Below are positions 11,849 to 23,877 of a DNA stretch of 49,399 nt, in pieces. The translations under genes were made by a program, and so were the position numbers. The notes under the pieces were generated by a model. The model worked only from the letters and a program-made list of their open reading frames with translations. It searched no databases and was not told the DNA's origin. The stretch comes from Zygnema cylindricum. Taxonomy: Eukaryota; Streptophyta; Zygnematophyceae; Zygnematales; Zygnemataceae. Each line of letters opens with the position of its first letter. Position 1 is the first letter of the stretch. The stretch lies in contig JBBHKE010001541.1 of the NCBI GenBank assembly GCA_037447655.1, forward strand, positions 1 through 49,399. The letters run 5' to 3'.

Positions 11849-14800
11849 TTAGTCACTTTTCAATTTTAATCTACAGTTTTCTCTACAATAAATCAACTTA
11901 GGGGAAGGTACTGGTTTTGTCATCATGTCTGCAATCAATTCTTTATCAGTTTTATGAACCACTTTAATGATTTTATTTTCAACCTTCTCTCTAACAAAGC
12001 TTAGTCTAATATGTCGAGCGTGCCGGAAACATTGGAGGAGGGCCCACTGCCCGGGTAATTGGCATTGGAGTCCTGCAAACAACCTTCCCCAGGATGCGAA
12101 TGCTCCCCACAACCATGCTTGTGCCCAATGATGCCCGCCTTGTTCCTGTGGGCATGTATGCAAAAGGTGGGGGATGAGTGCTTGGGGAGGGCGAAAAGAT
12201 ATCCCCTCTCCCCTCTCCTTCCCCCTCGTGGACGAGGGAAAGGAGGGAACCCTTAGAGGTGGAGCCGGGTCCTTGATTTCAATCCTCTCAAAATCCACTA
12301 TTCTGGTACAAAAGATCTGGTAATCGACCTCGGGAGAAATCCAACCAGAGCACCAAAAGGGACTACCAAAGAGAGAACCCAGATGCTTCCACTCAAAAAA
12401 ATGAAAGGATAGAAATATAAAAAATGTTGTCTCAGAATTAACAATATCACCTTGCCCTTAGAAAAGAATAGAGATATAAAGTTAGAATGTGGAATAATAG
12501 CAAGCGAGCTCAACCTACCCCCAAAACATAACGTGGACAACCAAAAGGAGACGAAATCTCCCCCTGAAAACCCAAGGAACAGGTAAGGCCTCCTTAACTC
12601 CTCTGTTTCCGCGACCCCGGAACCGGCAAGACCCTTCTTTGTTTCCAACAAACACCAGTCCCCAAACCGCCCAAAACAGGAAAGATGGTGCCAACCACCC
12701 AACCGGACTACGATTTCCACAAAGGACGGATGCAAACAAGGATGGCAATAAGGTTACAATCACAAGCAAAACAAAAGTTCTCCACAAGAAAGTTTGCTGG
12801 AATTTTTAGGGTTTTTCTCAGGAGACAGTAATGAAACAGCAACCTGTCTCCCTCGGCCCCAAGTGCCTTATACAAGCAAAGTTTGTCATATCGATAGTAC
12901 CAAAGTCAAAGCAATACCCGGAGCCAATCACCGGCCAAGAATTGTTGTCATACAGACATAAGACAAAACATGTTGTACTACACTCAGGGCAAAAAGTTAG
13001 GCGACTTTCTTCGTCTAGATTAGAAGCCACGTGGTTTTCTATAACAGAATCCTGAGCAGCAAAGTTCTAAATTTACGTGAAACGTCTAACTTTGACTCAC
13101 ATTAATAAATACTCCACCCGGCTGGTGGACCTGAACTAAAGTCCTACTAACAGCCAACAGCAAAATCTACAAGACTATCCCAAAAGTTACGTGGCGTTCC
13201 ACAATGTAGCCCCCAACGGGACAGTTGGCCACTAGTCACCTGTAACAGGATGGTAATCTCTTGAACGGGGTAACTTTGTCGTCCGGCCTCCGTTAGGCGC
13301 GAAATAAAGTGCGTTCCGCTCAGTTAGGAAAATAGAAGAATCTGGTTTGGCTGAGTGCGCTCCTTTTCCCTTACTTTGATGACCGTAAAGAGTAAAAAGG
13401 CCCGGGAATCCTTGGTAAGATAAAAAGAGGTGCATGTGAAGCACATGAGCTTCACAAATATCCATATGCTTTAGCTTTGAAGTGATGTTTCGGATTAGCT
13501 TTAATAGAGGATATCAGCTTGATTATCACAAAAAACATTTTGAGTTCTTGTCTTCATGAACCCAAGTCTTCAAGGAGAGATTTAACCCACATTAATTCTT
13601 TGGTTCCAGCACAGGAAGCCATGTATTCAGCCTCCATAGTGGACTGAGCAACTACTTTTTGTTGTTTGCTACTCCAACAACATGCACCGGATCCAATTTG
13701 CAACACATATCTAGTCGTACACCGCCTTAAAGGCACATCTCCATAACTGGCATCACTCCAGGTGGTGAAGTCCATGTGCTCCCCTCCCAAATGCAACCAC
13801 AATTCCATTGTCCCCACCAGATACCTCATCACCCTTTTGGCAGCCTCCCAATCTCTCTTTCTTGGTTCATTTAGACTTCTACTAAAGACACCTACAGCTG
13901 CGTCTATATCCGGACGGGTACAGTTTATAAAATAGATTAAGCTGCCTACAATCTGCCGATAAGGGATATTTTCCATAAATTTTCTTTCTATCCCATCCAT
14001 CTCATCATTAAAAGTCAATATTCCTCTCTCTTCACTCCCCTCAAACACTTTCTTCAAATCCATGGGAGTAGTACATCAATTTGCTTTTTCCATCTGAAAT
14101 TTTTCTAGCATATTACCGATTGCTTCTTTCTGTGTGAGTCTTATAATCCTATTCCCTCTATCTCTCTCCATTTGAATTCCCAAAATGTACTTCGCTTCAC
14201 CAAGATCTTTCATATCAAAACGGCTTCTAAGATCCCGTTTTAGTTTGTTAATCTTATCTAAGGACTTGCTTAAGACCACCAAATCACCCACATAAATAGC
14301 AATAAATATCACTCCATTCTCATCCTCAAATAAATATATGGAGTGATCTGAACTAATTCTGATACACCCCAAACTGGTCAAAAAATCTTCCAGTTTTATA
14401 TTCCATTGTCGCGCGGCTTGTTTAAGCCCATAGAGTGATTTTATCAATTTGCAAACCTTGCTTTCTTCCCCACTTTCTACGAATCCTTTCGGTTGCCTCA
14501 TGTAAATTTCTTCTTCCAACTCTCCGTGCAAAAAAGCTGTATTAATATCCATCTTGTGTATTTCCATATCCTCTGCTGCGGCTAAACTTAAAAGGATTCT
14601 AACAGAAGGAAATCTGACTACAGGTGCAAAGGTTTCTTCGTAGTCTATCCCCTTTTTTTGAGTATACCACTTTGCAACTAACCTCTTTGTACCTTTCAAT
14701 GGTATTATCCGGGTTTAATTTAAGTTTAAAAACCCACTTACATCCGATCGGTTTTCGGTCTGGTGGACAATCTACCAACTCCCATGTATTGGCTTCCATG

Positions 14801-17698
14801 ATGGAGGCCATTTCTTCATTTATAGCAGAGATCCACCGGCTACTTTCTGGGGTGTTTATTGCCTCTAAGTATGTCTGAGGTTCATCTGGGTGAGACATCT
14901 TTGTGAGTTGGTTATTTACTTGTCTTTTTTGAAGTCGTTTACTACTTCTTCTCCCCCCTTCAAAATCAGACGCCGATATGGAAGGCATCCTTGGGTTTCA
15001 GTTAGGAAGATTTGCAGCTTCCCTATCTTCCGATTCCGGTGTCTCATCAAGTTCCTCATCAGTTTCCACTTCGTATTGTGGCGTTGCCTCGGATGTTGTC
15101 CTTTCCTTCTTCTCCTTTGGTAGATCTGCAGATTTTTCTTTTTCTCCATCTTCCTTTTCTTCAAAGTCAAAGTCAAAAAACGGATCCGTTTCAAATCTGA
15201 TTTTGACTTCCTTATTATATTTGAATGGATCAATGGACTTCTCTTCATTCATCACCACTATGTGTTTTACCAAAATAATATCTCTCTTTTTGAAGTCATA
15301 CACCCGGTATCCTTTTGTGCTCTCATCATATCCTACAATATATCTTGGTTTCCATTCCTCTAACTTCCATTTAGTCTTATCGGAATCCAAATTGTAGACT
15401 TGACTTCCGAACACTCTAAAACTAGACAAATCAGACTTTCTTCCTGTCCACCTCTCATACGGAGTTTCCTCCTTATTTGCTGAAGTAAGGACTATATTTT
15501 TGATGAAATTAGCATAGTTCATAGACTCAGCCCAAAATTGCAACCCTATCCTCTTATCAGTTAACATACTTCTGGACATATCTCCTAACATTCTATTCAC
15601 TCTTTTTGCTACTCCAATATGTTCCGGATTATAGGGAACAATTTTCTCATGATGAATTCTTTCTTCTTTAAGATATTCTTCAAATTCCCTTGAGGTATAT
15701 TCTTTCCCATTATCACTTCTTATCTCTTTTATTGAGGTTTCATGTAGTTTTTCACTCCATACTTTAAACTTTTTGAAACATCTTAATACCTCTGACTTAT
15801 GTCTGAGAAAGTATACCTTCGTGTATCTAGACCAATCATCTGTGATGGTTAACATCCATCTCTTCCCCCCATGTGAAGCATACCTAGCTGGTCCCCAAAC
15901 ATCAGTGTGAATTAGATCCAATACTTTCTCTCTCATACATGTGGTTGCCTTTGGAAATAGAAGTCTATGAATCTTCCCTTGGGCACATCCAGTGCAATCA
16001 TCAAAGGTCTCATCATCCTCAATTGTAATACCCTCCACTATTCTTTTTTTCTTCATTTTCTTTAATATATCTAGATGCACATGCCCCAACCATTTGTGCC
16101 AAAGCATCATCTCACTTGCACACGAGTAGAGAACACTCTTTTCATTTCAAAGCACAATTATGAACATTCCCTGACTGCCCTTCTCAGCTATGAAATAAAC
16201 CTCATTATCAAAGCTTGTTCTGAAGATTCCTTTCCTAGTTCCTGTTTCAAACTCCTTTTCATCTAGGACAGATGTTGAGACAAAGTTCTTACTAAGCTCT
16301 GGAGTGTAAAGAACGTCTGAGAGTGTTACAATTGAGGCCTTTCCATCAACTAGAACCTTCAAGTCAACAGTTCCAACAAGGCTTGTGGTTTCTACTCTAC
16401 CATCTCCGTACTCTATCTAAACTGTTGAGATCTTTCTCAGTTTAGTGAACCACCTTTTATCTTTGCACATATGCATTGAGGCCCCTGAGTCTATGATCCA
16501 CCCATCTTCAGGTGGATCCCTCTTACCTCCGAAAGCACACTTTTGTCTCCGTGGAATGTCAACATGCTTTTCAGTGTTTTTCGGATTAAGAAGAAGCTCC
16601 TCAAGCTCCTCTTCCTGTTCGGTTTCTTCGTTCTCTTGCTCATCATGAACTTGAGTTAGGAAAGCCTTTTTCTTTCCTCCATTTCTTGAGTTCCCTTGCC
16701 CATCTTTTAGTCGAAGATCTGCAAGTTTGCCACAATCTGCCATATAGTGTCCCGGTTTCTTGCAGAAGTGACATAATCCTCCTCGAGAAGTTCCTCTCCC
16801 CTGTCTATCAAATCTGCCACCTCCTTGTCCTCTTCCTCCAAAGTTTCGATAAGGATCTTTCTCTCTCTCCTCATCACGCTTCCGCCAATCAGCTCTTGCA
16901 GACAATGCTTGAACACTTGGGCTTTCTCTCCTAAGCTCTATGGTGCTTTCTTTCACTAAAATCATTCCCACTGTGTCATCCCAATTCCAATTGCTCTTCT
17001 ATGTTCTGCAATCGATTAATGAAATTCTCATACTCTTCAGGTAGTTTCATCATTAATGTGTTCACTCTTTGTCTCTCACACCATGAGTTACGTGCACTCT
17101 CTAATTCTCCAAATAATGCTCCTAAATCATTGCAATAATTATTCTTGCTTCCTCCCTTATAAGTATAAGCTGCAATCTTGTTTTCTGCCAACTGTTGCTG
17201 CTAGAATGATCCCCACTTATATTTGTTAACTAGTGATATCGAAATATGAGATGAAGATTTGACGTGCATAAGGGAAATGGCAATGCCCTTTGCTAAACTT
17301 TAAAAAATTAAGAGCTTAGCAACCTTGTCTTTGAAGTTCCACTTTTCATACTCAGATCTTTCGATCAGTACCCTTGTCGTTGTTGCTAGTGGTGCTGCTG
17401 CCAGTATCGCCTTCGACAATGGTGTCACTTGAGTTGCAACTCCTCCTATTTCTCCTTCCATGACAATCTCCTCTCCTTCCTCGTCTTCATCCTCAGTGAT
17501 GATGGTAGTTGTTCTACCTACTACAGAGGCGGAGGTGCCAAAAAAACGCGTTCCTCCAAACCCAAGTGGAGGTGGGCATCGAACTTGTATGGACACTATG
17601 CCCCATAGGTGTTTCTCAAATAGTTCTCCCTCCATCATCATTTCCCAATAAAGAAAGTCTGATCCATCAAATATGGGCACCCTAGAGGGTGGGCACAT
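11849..17698 (-). pseudogene. Degenerate gag-pol of element A
   Basis: The gag start is the ATG at 17696-17698, inside the primer-binding site (MCPPSRVPIFDG). Visible parts in order: Gag N-terminus (17300-17698), Gag helical part (16976-17191), zinc knuckle CHFCKKPGHYMADC near 16732-16773, protease motif DSGASMHMC near 16468-16500, integrase (14998-16110) with the HHCC-type DDCTGCAQGK, RT (14076-14699), RNase H (13554-14063) and the tail 11849-12012. The frame is broken in several places. The RT catalytic motif YVDD reads YVGD (14283-14294) and the integrase glutamate region reads PEHIGVAKR, so neither enzyme should work. A 1.44-kb insertion separates the last 50 residues. Final stop at 11849-11851. 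Confidence 0.9.
12013..13456 (-). mobile_element. 1.44-kb insertion in element A, possibly a solo LTR of another family
   Basis: Removing this segment restores an uninterrupted KHMDIRLS codon string in RNase H of element A, so its borders are clear. AATAT is found at both edges (12008-12012, 13457-13461). Read on the minus strand it begins TGTGAAGC and, if the final A is counted in, ends GACA; this gives TG...CA termini with a 4-bp duplication TATT, or GAC with 5 bp. At the TG terminus lies a perfect 8-bp-stem hairpin, TGTGAAGC/GCTTCACA (13435-13456). The interior has open frames on the minus strand (12298-12735, 12515-12787) without recognisable domains and a purine/pyrimidine-rich patch near 12190-12250. 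It carries none of the landmarks of the other LTRs here. Confidence 0.7.
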
Positions 17699-17702
17699 AA
17701 CC
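17688..17702 (-). promoter_or_regulatory. Primer-binding site of element A
   Basis: On the minus strand GGTTATGTGCCCACC follows the 5' LTR directly. It matches the anticodon-arm complement of plant initiator tRNA with one mismatch (T for G). It contains the gag start codon. Confidence 0.8.
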
Positions 17703-18600
17703 TGAATTCTGTGGTCTCCATTGACCCATAGAATGAGCAACCTTGTAAAGCCTCTAGGATAATATTTTCCTCTTCTACTTTCCCGCTCAATAAACGCCGC
17801 CCAGGCACACAAATATTCTGACCACTCTCAATCCTGTGAGGAGAAGACTCCCCTGAGTCAAACGCAAAAAGAATCAATGAATTTGTTCTCCTGAGCAGTA
17901 AGTTATGGTTGGTCAAAGATGACCTTTATAGTTACAAGATCTCTTACAAAGAGGTACCTAAATTTCACTAAGTCCTTGTCTGCCTTCTTACGACTGCCTA
18001 CGACTAAACCCTAGTCCAATAGAATCACTTTATATTACAAAAAGGTATATTAGGCAATGTACTTATTGTACGGCCATTGTACGACATGGCTTTCAAAGTG
18101 ACGTTTGTCAAAACGGGAGCCATGGTTCCTCCTCCCATCTTCTCCGGTATCCAATAGTAAAGTGCCATGTGGCATCGCGTGACGCTATCCCCAAAGGCCG
18201 CTGAAAGTTTTTTGCGGGTGGCGGCTGCAATTGTGGCCGTCCGATCATTTGTATTTATGGGGCTTCGATTCGCTTCTATACATGAATTGATTAATGCGTG
18301 TTTTCGTTAGTCTGCTGCAAATTAGCCCGTTTAACAAATAGATAAATATGCGTAAAAAGTAATATGTATATCGTTTCATTAGTGCCTTAATGGATAAGGC
18401 TAAGGTCTAAGTAGTATTCCGTAGACGCCGGTTCAAATCCTGCTAGAGGCAGTATTTTGCTACAAATGGTAAAATACCTTATATTTCATTCTCCCTCCTA
18501 GATGACGCGGAAGCCATGGCGTGCCTTTGGTTCTCTCTTTCTCTCTCTTTACATTCTAACTAAACTATAGAAAAGAACTATTAATTACCTCTTTTCAACA
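17703..18600 (-). repeat. 5' LTR of element A
   Basis: In + orientation it starts TGAATTCTGTG and ends CTCTTTTCAACA. A TATA-like CTATAAAGG (element sense, near 17922-17930) precedes the leader hairpins, of which GACTC-AGGG-GAGTC (near 17846-17859) is perfect. The + strand carries the tRNA-like module at 18375-18451 with the B-box-like GGTTCAAATCC. Confidence 0.9.
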
Positions 18601-18605
18601 GTACC

Positions 18606-18797
18606 TGAAGTCTATACCTGTACAAAACGTCCACGTCGAGCTTCATTTCTACAATGTTACGTGCAGCTCGCGTGACACTAAACAAATAGCTGTAGGCCGA
18701 TGTAATTTTTTACGGTAATTAAAAAGTGTGTATTCAAAACATAAAATAACGTAGAAATCTAGAGTACAGTACACCGTGGATCGCTATAAATGAGTAA
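18606..18797. other. Spacer with relic repeat end
   Basis: This short non-coding spacer contains CAGTACACCGTGGATCGC at 18777-18794, matching one end of the TA-flanked family of 6260-6882. A possible opposite end lies at about 22531-22539, which would make this the left border of an old element split by later insertions; the right flank lacks TA, so this is weak. Confidence 0.4.
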
Positions 18798-20528
18798 GGG
18801 TATGTCCCCATGTACTTGTAGCTTAGCGAACCTACTTTGTATTTTAGCGCGGATCCGACGGACCCACTTTTCAAGTGTCCCTATGTGTAAGGGAGTGTTC
18901 CCATGTGCTCAAATAAGGGTTTTTTTCTGTCGTTTTCACAGAAAATGGGACTTCCAACGAGAAAATATTAAGCCGTACGAAAAATGGGCAAAAACACAAG
19001 TACATTTTTCGTCATTTTAGAACTTGGAAGGTACAACAATTTGGCGTTATTATCATCGCGACCCACTTCCAGCTCATCTTCACACTTACACTGGAATCAA
19101 ATCGCGATCTGATTTTAATCCAAATACTACCCTATTGACGAATAAAAAACTTGGTTTGCACGCGTCAAACGACTTCGGAAATATTTGAACGAGGGAGAGT
19201 ACACGCTATTTTTTTCCATGCTCGTCACGCGCATGTACGTACAAAAATGACAAGCATGTACGAAAAAAAAATCGTTGGGGTCACGGACCTCCACTTTCAT
19301 TCATGGGTCTTTTGCAAAAATTTACAAAGCCCTCATCTCTCCCTATCTTTTTCATTCGACCGCTCCTCGTTCTCTCATATCTAAATGAAATGCAACAATA
19401 ATAGTATAAAATGAATGATATATATATGTTTTCTTTTTTTATATATAATTTTGGACTCATTTTGATGGCGTATCGAATTACAAATGGTAAAAAAAGAAAT
19501 CGGAAAGCCATGGCGGAAAGTTTACGTGTTGATGACGTCATAAGGTAGCATGACTTCGCGGTGTCACAAAACCCTTAACATCTACAATGTCACAAAAACT
19601 CGACGTCTACAACCGTCGTCGTTTTTGTAGACGTCATTAATTTTAGGAAGTTTCCTAGTCGTCTACATTTCGTTTCCTACTATCGTAGACTGTCGCATAT
19701 TTTGTAGACGTCTACACCTGTCACATATTTGAAGTAATGAAGGCCCAAGTAATGATTGACATAGGAACACTTTGAAAAGTACACCGTAAAATCTGCGCTA
19801 AAATCCAAAGTAACGTTTCAAAGTTTTGGTTACATGGGAACACGCCATAAGAACGTAATCGTAACTTACGTTTGTGACGATTCTATACGTCAACAATACC
19901 TGTGACGATTGTCAACGTCACACCGGTTGTCAAACGCGATATTTTTCCGCTTTTGTTGATGTCGCAATCTTACCGTGACATTGTAGACGTACCGCCTTCC
20001 AGCCTGTGTTGTTTCACGGTTGAAGACGAGGCGTTTTGCCTTCGCGTCTCCTATCCGGTCGACGTGAAATGGCATCGGAATTTCGAGACCCCTGCAAAAA
20101 CAAATCTGAACTGAACGAAAACGGACAAAACCAAACAAATTCTGTATTTATTTTATTGTATTAAATGCAAACGGACAAAACATAGCGACTTCCGTACTTT
20201 CTTTTGTCTTTGAAAATCGTGTGAAAAACTTCAAAAAATACAGCACGTGCGAATCAGTCTTCCTATTTGTTTATCTACAATCCCTAGTTCCAAAACACAT
20301 TGCGCATGTGTTTTAAAAATAAGGTTGAAGATGACAATTTTTGTCGTCGAAGTCGGTCGAAAAACACAAGACGACAAATTTTCGTACATCCTAAGTTCGA
20401 CGATTACGCAAATTGTACTCTGCAAATTTGTAATTCCTTCGTATTGTCGTAACTTAGGCAGTACGACGCTAAGTTTTACAGGAAAACGACAGAAAAAAAC
20501 CCTTACTTATGCACATGGGGACATACCC
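18798..20528. mobile_element. Harbinger-like MITE, copy c, with a nested element
   Basis: The ends GGGTATGTCCCCATG and CATGGGGACATACCC are flanked by TAA on both sides (18795-18797, 20529-20531). Without the nested element 18891-19847 it is about 770 bp, the same length as copies a and d, with the same interior landmarks. The TAA on its right is also the left TAA of copy d. Non-coding. Confidence 0.8.
18891..19847. mobile_element. Nested element n, TAA-flanked
   Basis: The ends GGGAGTGTTCCCATGTG and ACATGGGAACACGCC are inverted, and TAA occurs on both sides (18888-18890, 19848-19850). The sequence outside joins into the uninterrupted form seen in copy a (CTATGTGTAAGAACGTAATC). This shows a later insertion of a related but distinct family. 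The 957-bp interior includes repeated GTAGACGTC-type motifs near 19610-19710 and no gene. Confidence 0.8.
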
Positions 20529-20531
20529 TAA

Positions 20532-21307
20532 GGGTATGTCCCCATGTACTTGTAACTTAGTGAACTTACTTTGTATTTTAGCGTAGATCCGTCGGACCCG
20601 ATTTTCAAGTGTCAATATGTGTAAGAACATAATCGTAACTTACGTTTGTGACGATTGTATACGTTGACAATGCTTGTGACGGCTGTCAACGTCTACAATC
20701 TGTGTTGTCGCACATTATTTTTAGGAACTGCTTGTGACGTCGCATGTCTTACCGTGACGTTATACACGTACCGCCTTTCTGCTTGTGCCGTTTCACGGTT
20801 GAACAAGATGCGCTTTGCCTTTGCGTCTGCTGTCCGGTCGACGTGAAATGGCATGGAATTTCGCGACCCCTAAAGAAACTCGTATTCGACGAAAATGGAC
20901 AAAACCAAACAAATTGTGTATTTTTCTTCGTCGTATTTGAACGCAAACGGATAAAACATAGCGAATTTTGTATTTTTCTTTGTCATTAGAAATCGTATGA
21001 AAATTTTCGAAAATTACGGCACGTGCGAATATATGTTCCTATTTGTTTATCGAAAATACTTAGTTTTAAAACACATCACGCATGTGTTTTAAACATAAGT
21101 TTGAAGATGACGTTTTTTTTGTCGTGGAAATGGGTCGTAAAACACAAGACGACAAATTTTCGTACATCTTAAATTTGAGGATGACACAAATTGTACTCTA
21201 CAAATTTGCAATTCCTTCTTACAGTTGCAATTTAGGCAATACGGCGCTAAGTTTTACAGGAAAACTACAAAAAAAAAACTCTTACTTATGCACATGGGGA
21301 AATACCC
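20532..21307. mobile_element. Harbinger-like MITE, copy d
   Basis: This 776-bp element has ends GGGTATGTCCCCATG and CATGGGGAAATACCC and is flanked by TAA at 20529-20531 and 21308-21310. It follows copy c head to tail with a single shared TAA between them. Non-coding, and nearly colinear with copy a. Confidence 0.8.
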
Positions 21308-21351
21308 TAAAGGTTTTTAAAATATCTTTTCTTTGGCACATTTGTTTTGTT

Positions 21352-22399
21352 TGTAGAAACTAATGGTTTTATTAGTATTTTCTAGGTCTGAAAAGAAATA
21401 TAGAAGTCGAGGCAGTCTATCTCTAACTTCTCTCTCCAACTCTCAAACTTGTCGCAGTCACTGAGAAATTGGAGAGGAAGCTAGAGCCATGGCTACCTTG
21501 GCTATCCTGAGGTTTACGGGAAATTATATTAGGGTTTATTTATTTAAGTAAAAGTCATGTGCCGGCGGCAGGATTTGATCCTTGTACCTACCGGCCGGCA
21601 GGCAGGAAATAGCCGGTAGCCTTAGCCGTTTAGTCTAGCGGTAGTGTTACGTATCATATAGTTTGATATTTATTTAAATATGTATACGTGCGATAAACCA
21701 TTTAACTGAAATGAATTACGGGATACATAGATCCAGTAATATATAATGTACGACTTACGGTACGGACAAAAATCAGTACCGCGCATTTGTTTCGTAAATG
21801 AAACAAATACCGCGCATGTATTTATTACGGCTACGATTAAAGCCGAATTTAATCGGACGGCCGGGATTAGCGCCGAGATCGCGGAGGAAGATTTCGGCGG
21901 TTTGTGGCCATCGCCACATCGGATGACGCGTGGCGAAATTCCGTTGGATTGTGGAATCTCCGGAGATTATGGCACCGAATCCGGATTTGACATGTGTCGA
22001 CATTTAGGCCATGTCGTACAATGTCCGTACATAAAGTACACCGGCAGCTGTACTTTTGCGTACGGAACTCAATTCTGATTGGTTCCGTACATCAGTAGAT
22101 AGAGTCTGTGAGAGAGATAGGACTTAGAAAAATTAGAAGATAGGACCCCCTCTCCCAGAGAGCTTCTGTACAAAAGGTCAACTTTGACCCTCCATAACTT
22201 ACTGCTCAGGGGAGCAAATTCAGAGATTCTTTTTGCTATCGACTCAGGGGAGTCTTGTCTTCACAGGAGTGAAGTTGGTCAGAGTTTTTGTCTGCCAGGG
22301 TGGCAGGTATTTTTGCTTAAACACAAAGGGGTCAGGATTATCCTAGAGGCTTCTTGGAAGTTGTCCACTCTGAGGACTTATGGAGGTCTCAGAGTTTCA
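21352..22399 (+). mobile_element. Solo copia LTR S2
   Basis: This 1048-bp LTR starts TGTAGAAACTAATGG and ends CAGAGTTTCA, with target duplication TTGTT at 21347-21351 and 22400-22404. The antisense tRNA-like module lies at about 21560-21645 (GGATCAAATCC box on the minus strand). It shows the clearest hairpin series: GCTC-AGGG-GAGC, GACTC-AGGG-GAGTC, CTTCAC-AGGA-GTGAAG and CTGCC-AGGGT-GGCAG between about 22203 and 22305. A U3 inverted repeat around GTACATAAAGTACA lies near 22027-22055. Confidence 0.9.
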
Positions 22400-22404
22400 T
22401 TGTT

Positions 22405-22824
22405 GTTAATCAGACAGTTGCAATTGAAGAAAACGATTCTTACTTTCCAATCGGTGGTCTCCGAACAAAATTTGGACTTGTGTACCATACTTTAAGTAGG
22501 GAAGAAAAACTTAACACTAAAAGCGTACCCGGTGTACTGTTGTATTCTACTCTACATTGCATGTTCGTATCATTTCCAAACCCATAAGTGTTGTACGTCA
22601 CCTGGCAGATGATGACATAATACGACATTCAAAGTTGAAGTTCACGCCAGCTCAGTGTATTCGCTACGAAGTCGAATTACAATTTGGCGTTAAGTGCCAA
22701 AACTATTCTTAACTTTTTAAATTATTTCAAAACTAACATGCAAAATAGCGTTATTAACACAAAATTAGCGCTCTTTCTAATTTTTCTTTAACGCTACGTA
22801 TCGAACAGAATGCAATCAATTTTA
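22405..22824. other. Intergenic, no gene recognised
   Basis: This is AT-rich sequence between the solo LTR and a hAT-like element. It includes GGTGTACTG at 22531-22539, perhaps the right end of an old TA-flanked element. No open frame or RNA feature is convincing. Confidence 0.4.
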
Positions 22825-23286
22825 TTGTGTTGTGTATCGGTAGAGTTTTGCCAATAACGAATATCTCTATTTTTGTGGCTTACCGATAATCGATGTATTT
22901 GCACGATATATCGATATCGATGTCATTGCAAAAAAAAAAACGATAATATCAATTTTTTATCACAATAACACCGGTATTACTAACCATCGACGATAATTGT
23001 ACAGATATTTCGTACATTTATACGGATAATCGTCCAAACTAAATTCCCGCTGTGAACGTAAGAAGCAAATAGGCATGCGTGGCATGCCAAACCTTATAAA
23101 GTAAGTAATATAATACAATATAATATGAAGTTAGTATTATGTAGAGCACTATATTTTTTTCTACTTATCGTCGATAAGGAATTTGTTGGTCTCGTTGCAA
23201 TGTATCGCGACCCCTCACCGTTCAACAACTAATAACTATCGGTATCGGTTTTATCGCGATACTTTTCTTTCAGATACTCAACACTA
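22825..23286. mobile_element. hAT-like MITE with perfect 8-bp duplication
   Basis: This 462-bp element begins TTGTGTTG and ends CAACACTA, inverted with one mismatch. It is flanked by CAATTTTA on both sides (22817-22824, 23287-23294), a perfect 8-bp duplication typical of hAT transposons. The interior has CGATATATCGATATCGAT palindromes like those in 8392-8836 and no transposase. Confidence 0.85.
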
Positions 23287-23294
23287 CAATTTTA

Positions 23295-23877
23295 AGAGGC
23301 ACGATATCCGTTCGATGCTCAATGATATATAAGCACCGTTTTTGGCGTTTTTCTATCGTTGTTTTTCTTGTTTCAACAATGTCACGAGTCAACTTCTATT
23401 CTCGTAAAAATGGTAATTGTCCAAGGTTAATTTAACATAGGTTTTGACTCTTTCAAAATTGCACCAGTTGAACCAAAAAAGTGTGTATTACTTTTATTAA
23501 AGTAGTGCATCCGTGTATACAAACTTATAGTCGTACATGTGCCAATAAGTAATTTCTAATTGTTAATTGTTATAAAAATCGAAGCTCGACATAATTTAAC
23601 ACCCAAAATAATTTGAATTATGTACATTATAATCAAGAGACTTGCAAATCGGTTTTGATATTTAATAAGTCAATAGGTAAGCAATCACAAGCAAAAAGGT
23701 AATGTGAACAATTTTTTTTTGCAATTAGAGTAACATATTTATCGCAAATATTTGAAGACAACCTTTAAAATAAGGTGTTAATGTACCATTTAGATAGCAA
23801 CACGAATATCACTTTATGATGCAAAAAACACAACCTCCCAATCTCGGATTTTTGTTATTCGTTTGTGACAAAGCTTT
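23295..23877. other. Intergenic, no gene recognised
   Basis: AT-rich sequence without convincing coding, RNA or repeat features. It ends in the GCTTT (23873-23877) that is the left target duplication of element B. Confidence 0.5.

Larger units (their letters stand above)
10959..18600 (-). mobile_element. Ty1/copia element A, two LTRs, inactivated
   Basis: This complete-length element runs on the minus strand. The 5' LTR is 17703-18600 (898 bp) and the 3' LTR 10959-11836 (878 bp); both begin TGTTGAAAAGAGG in element orientation. The target duplication GTACC lies at 10954-10958 and 18601-18605. Domain order Gag, protease, integrase, RT, RNase H marks it as copia type. A 1.44-kb insertion (12013-13456) interrupts the RNase H end. 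Antisense tRNA-like modules lie in both LTRs. Confidence 0.95.

Noticed and set aside
12298-12735. Minus-strand frame of 145 residues as a gene
   Set aside because: No domain or gene-like context; it lies inside the repeat-like insertion in element A and overlaps a second equally open frame.
18777-22539. One large TA-flanked element enclosing MITEs c and d and solo LTR S2
   Set aside because: The left end CAGTACACCG with TA is good, but the right candidate GGTGTACTG at 22531-22539 is followed by TT and matches for only about ten bases.
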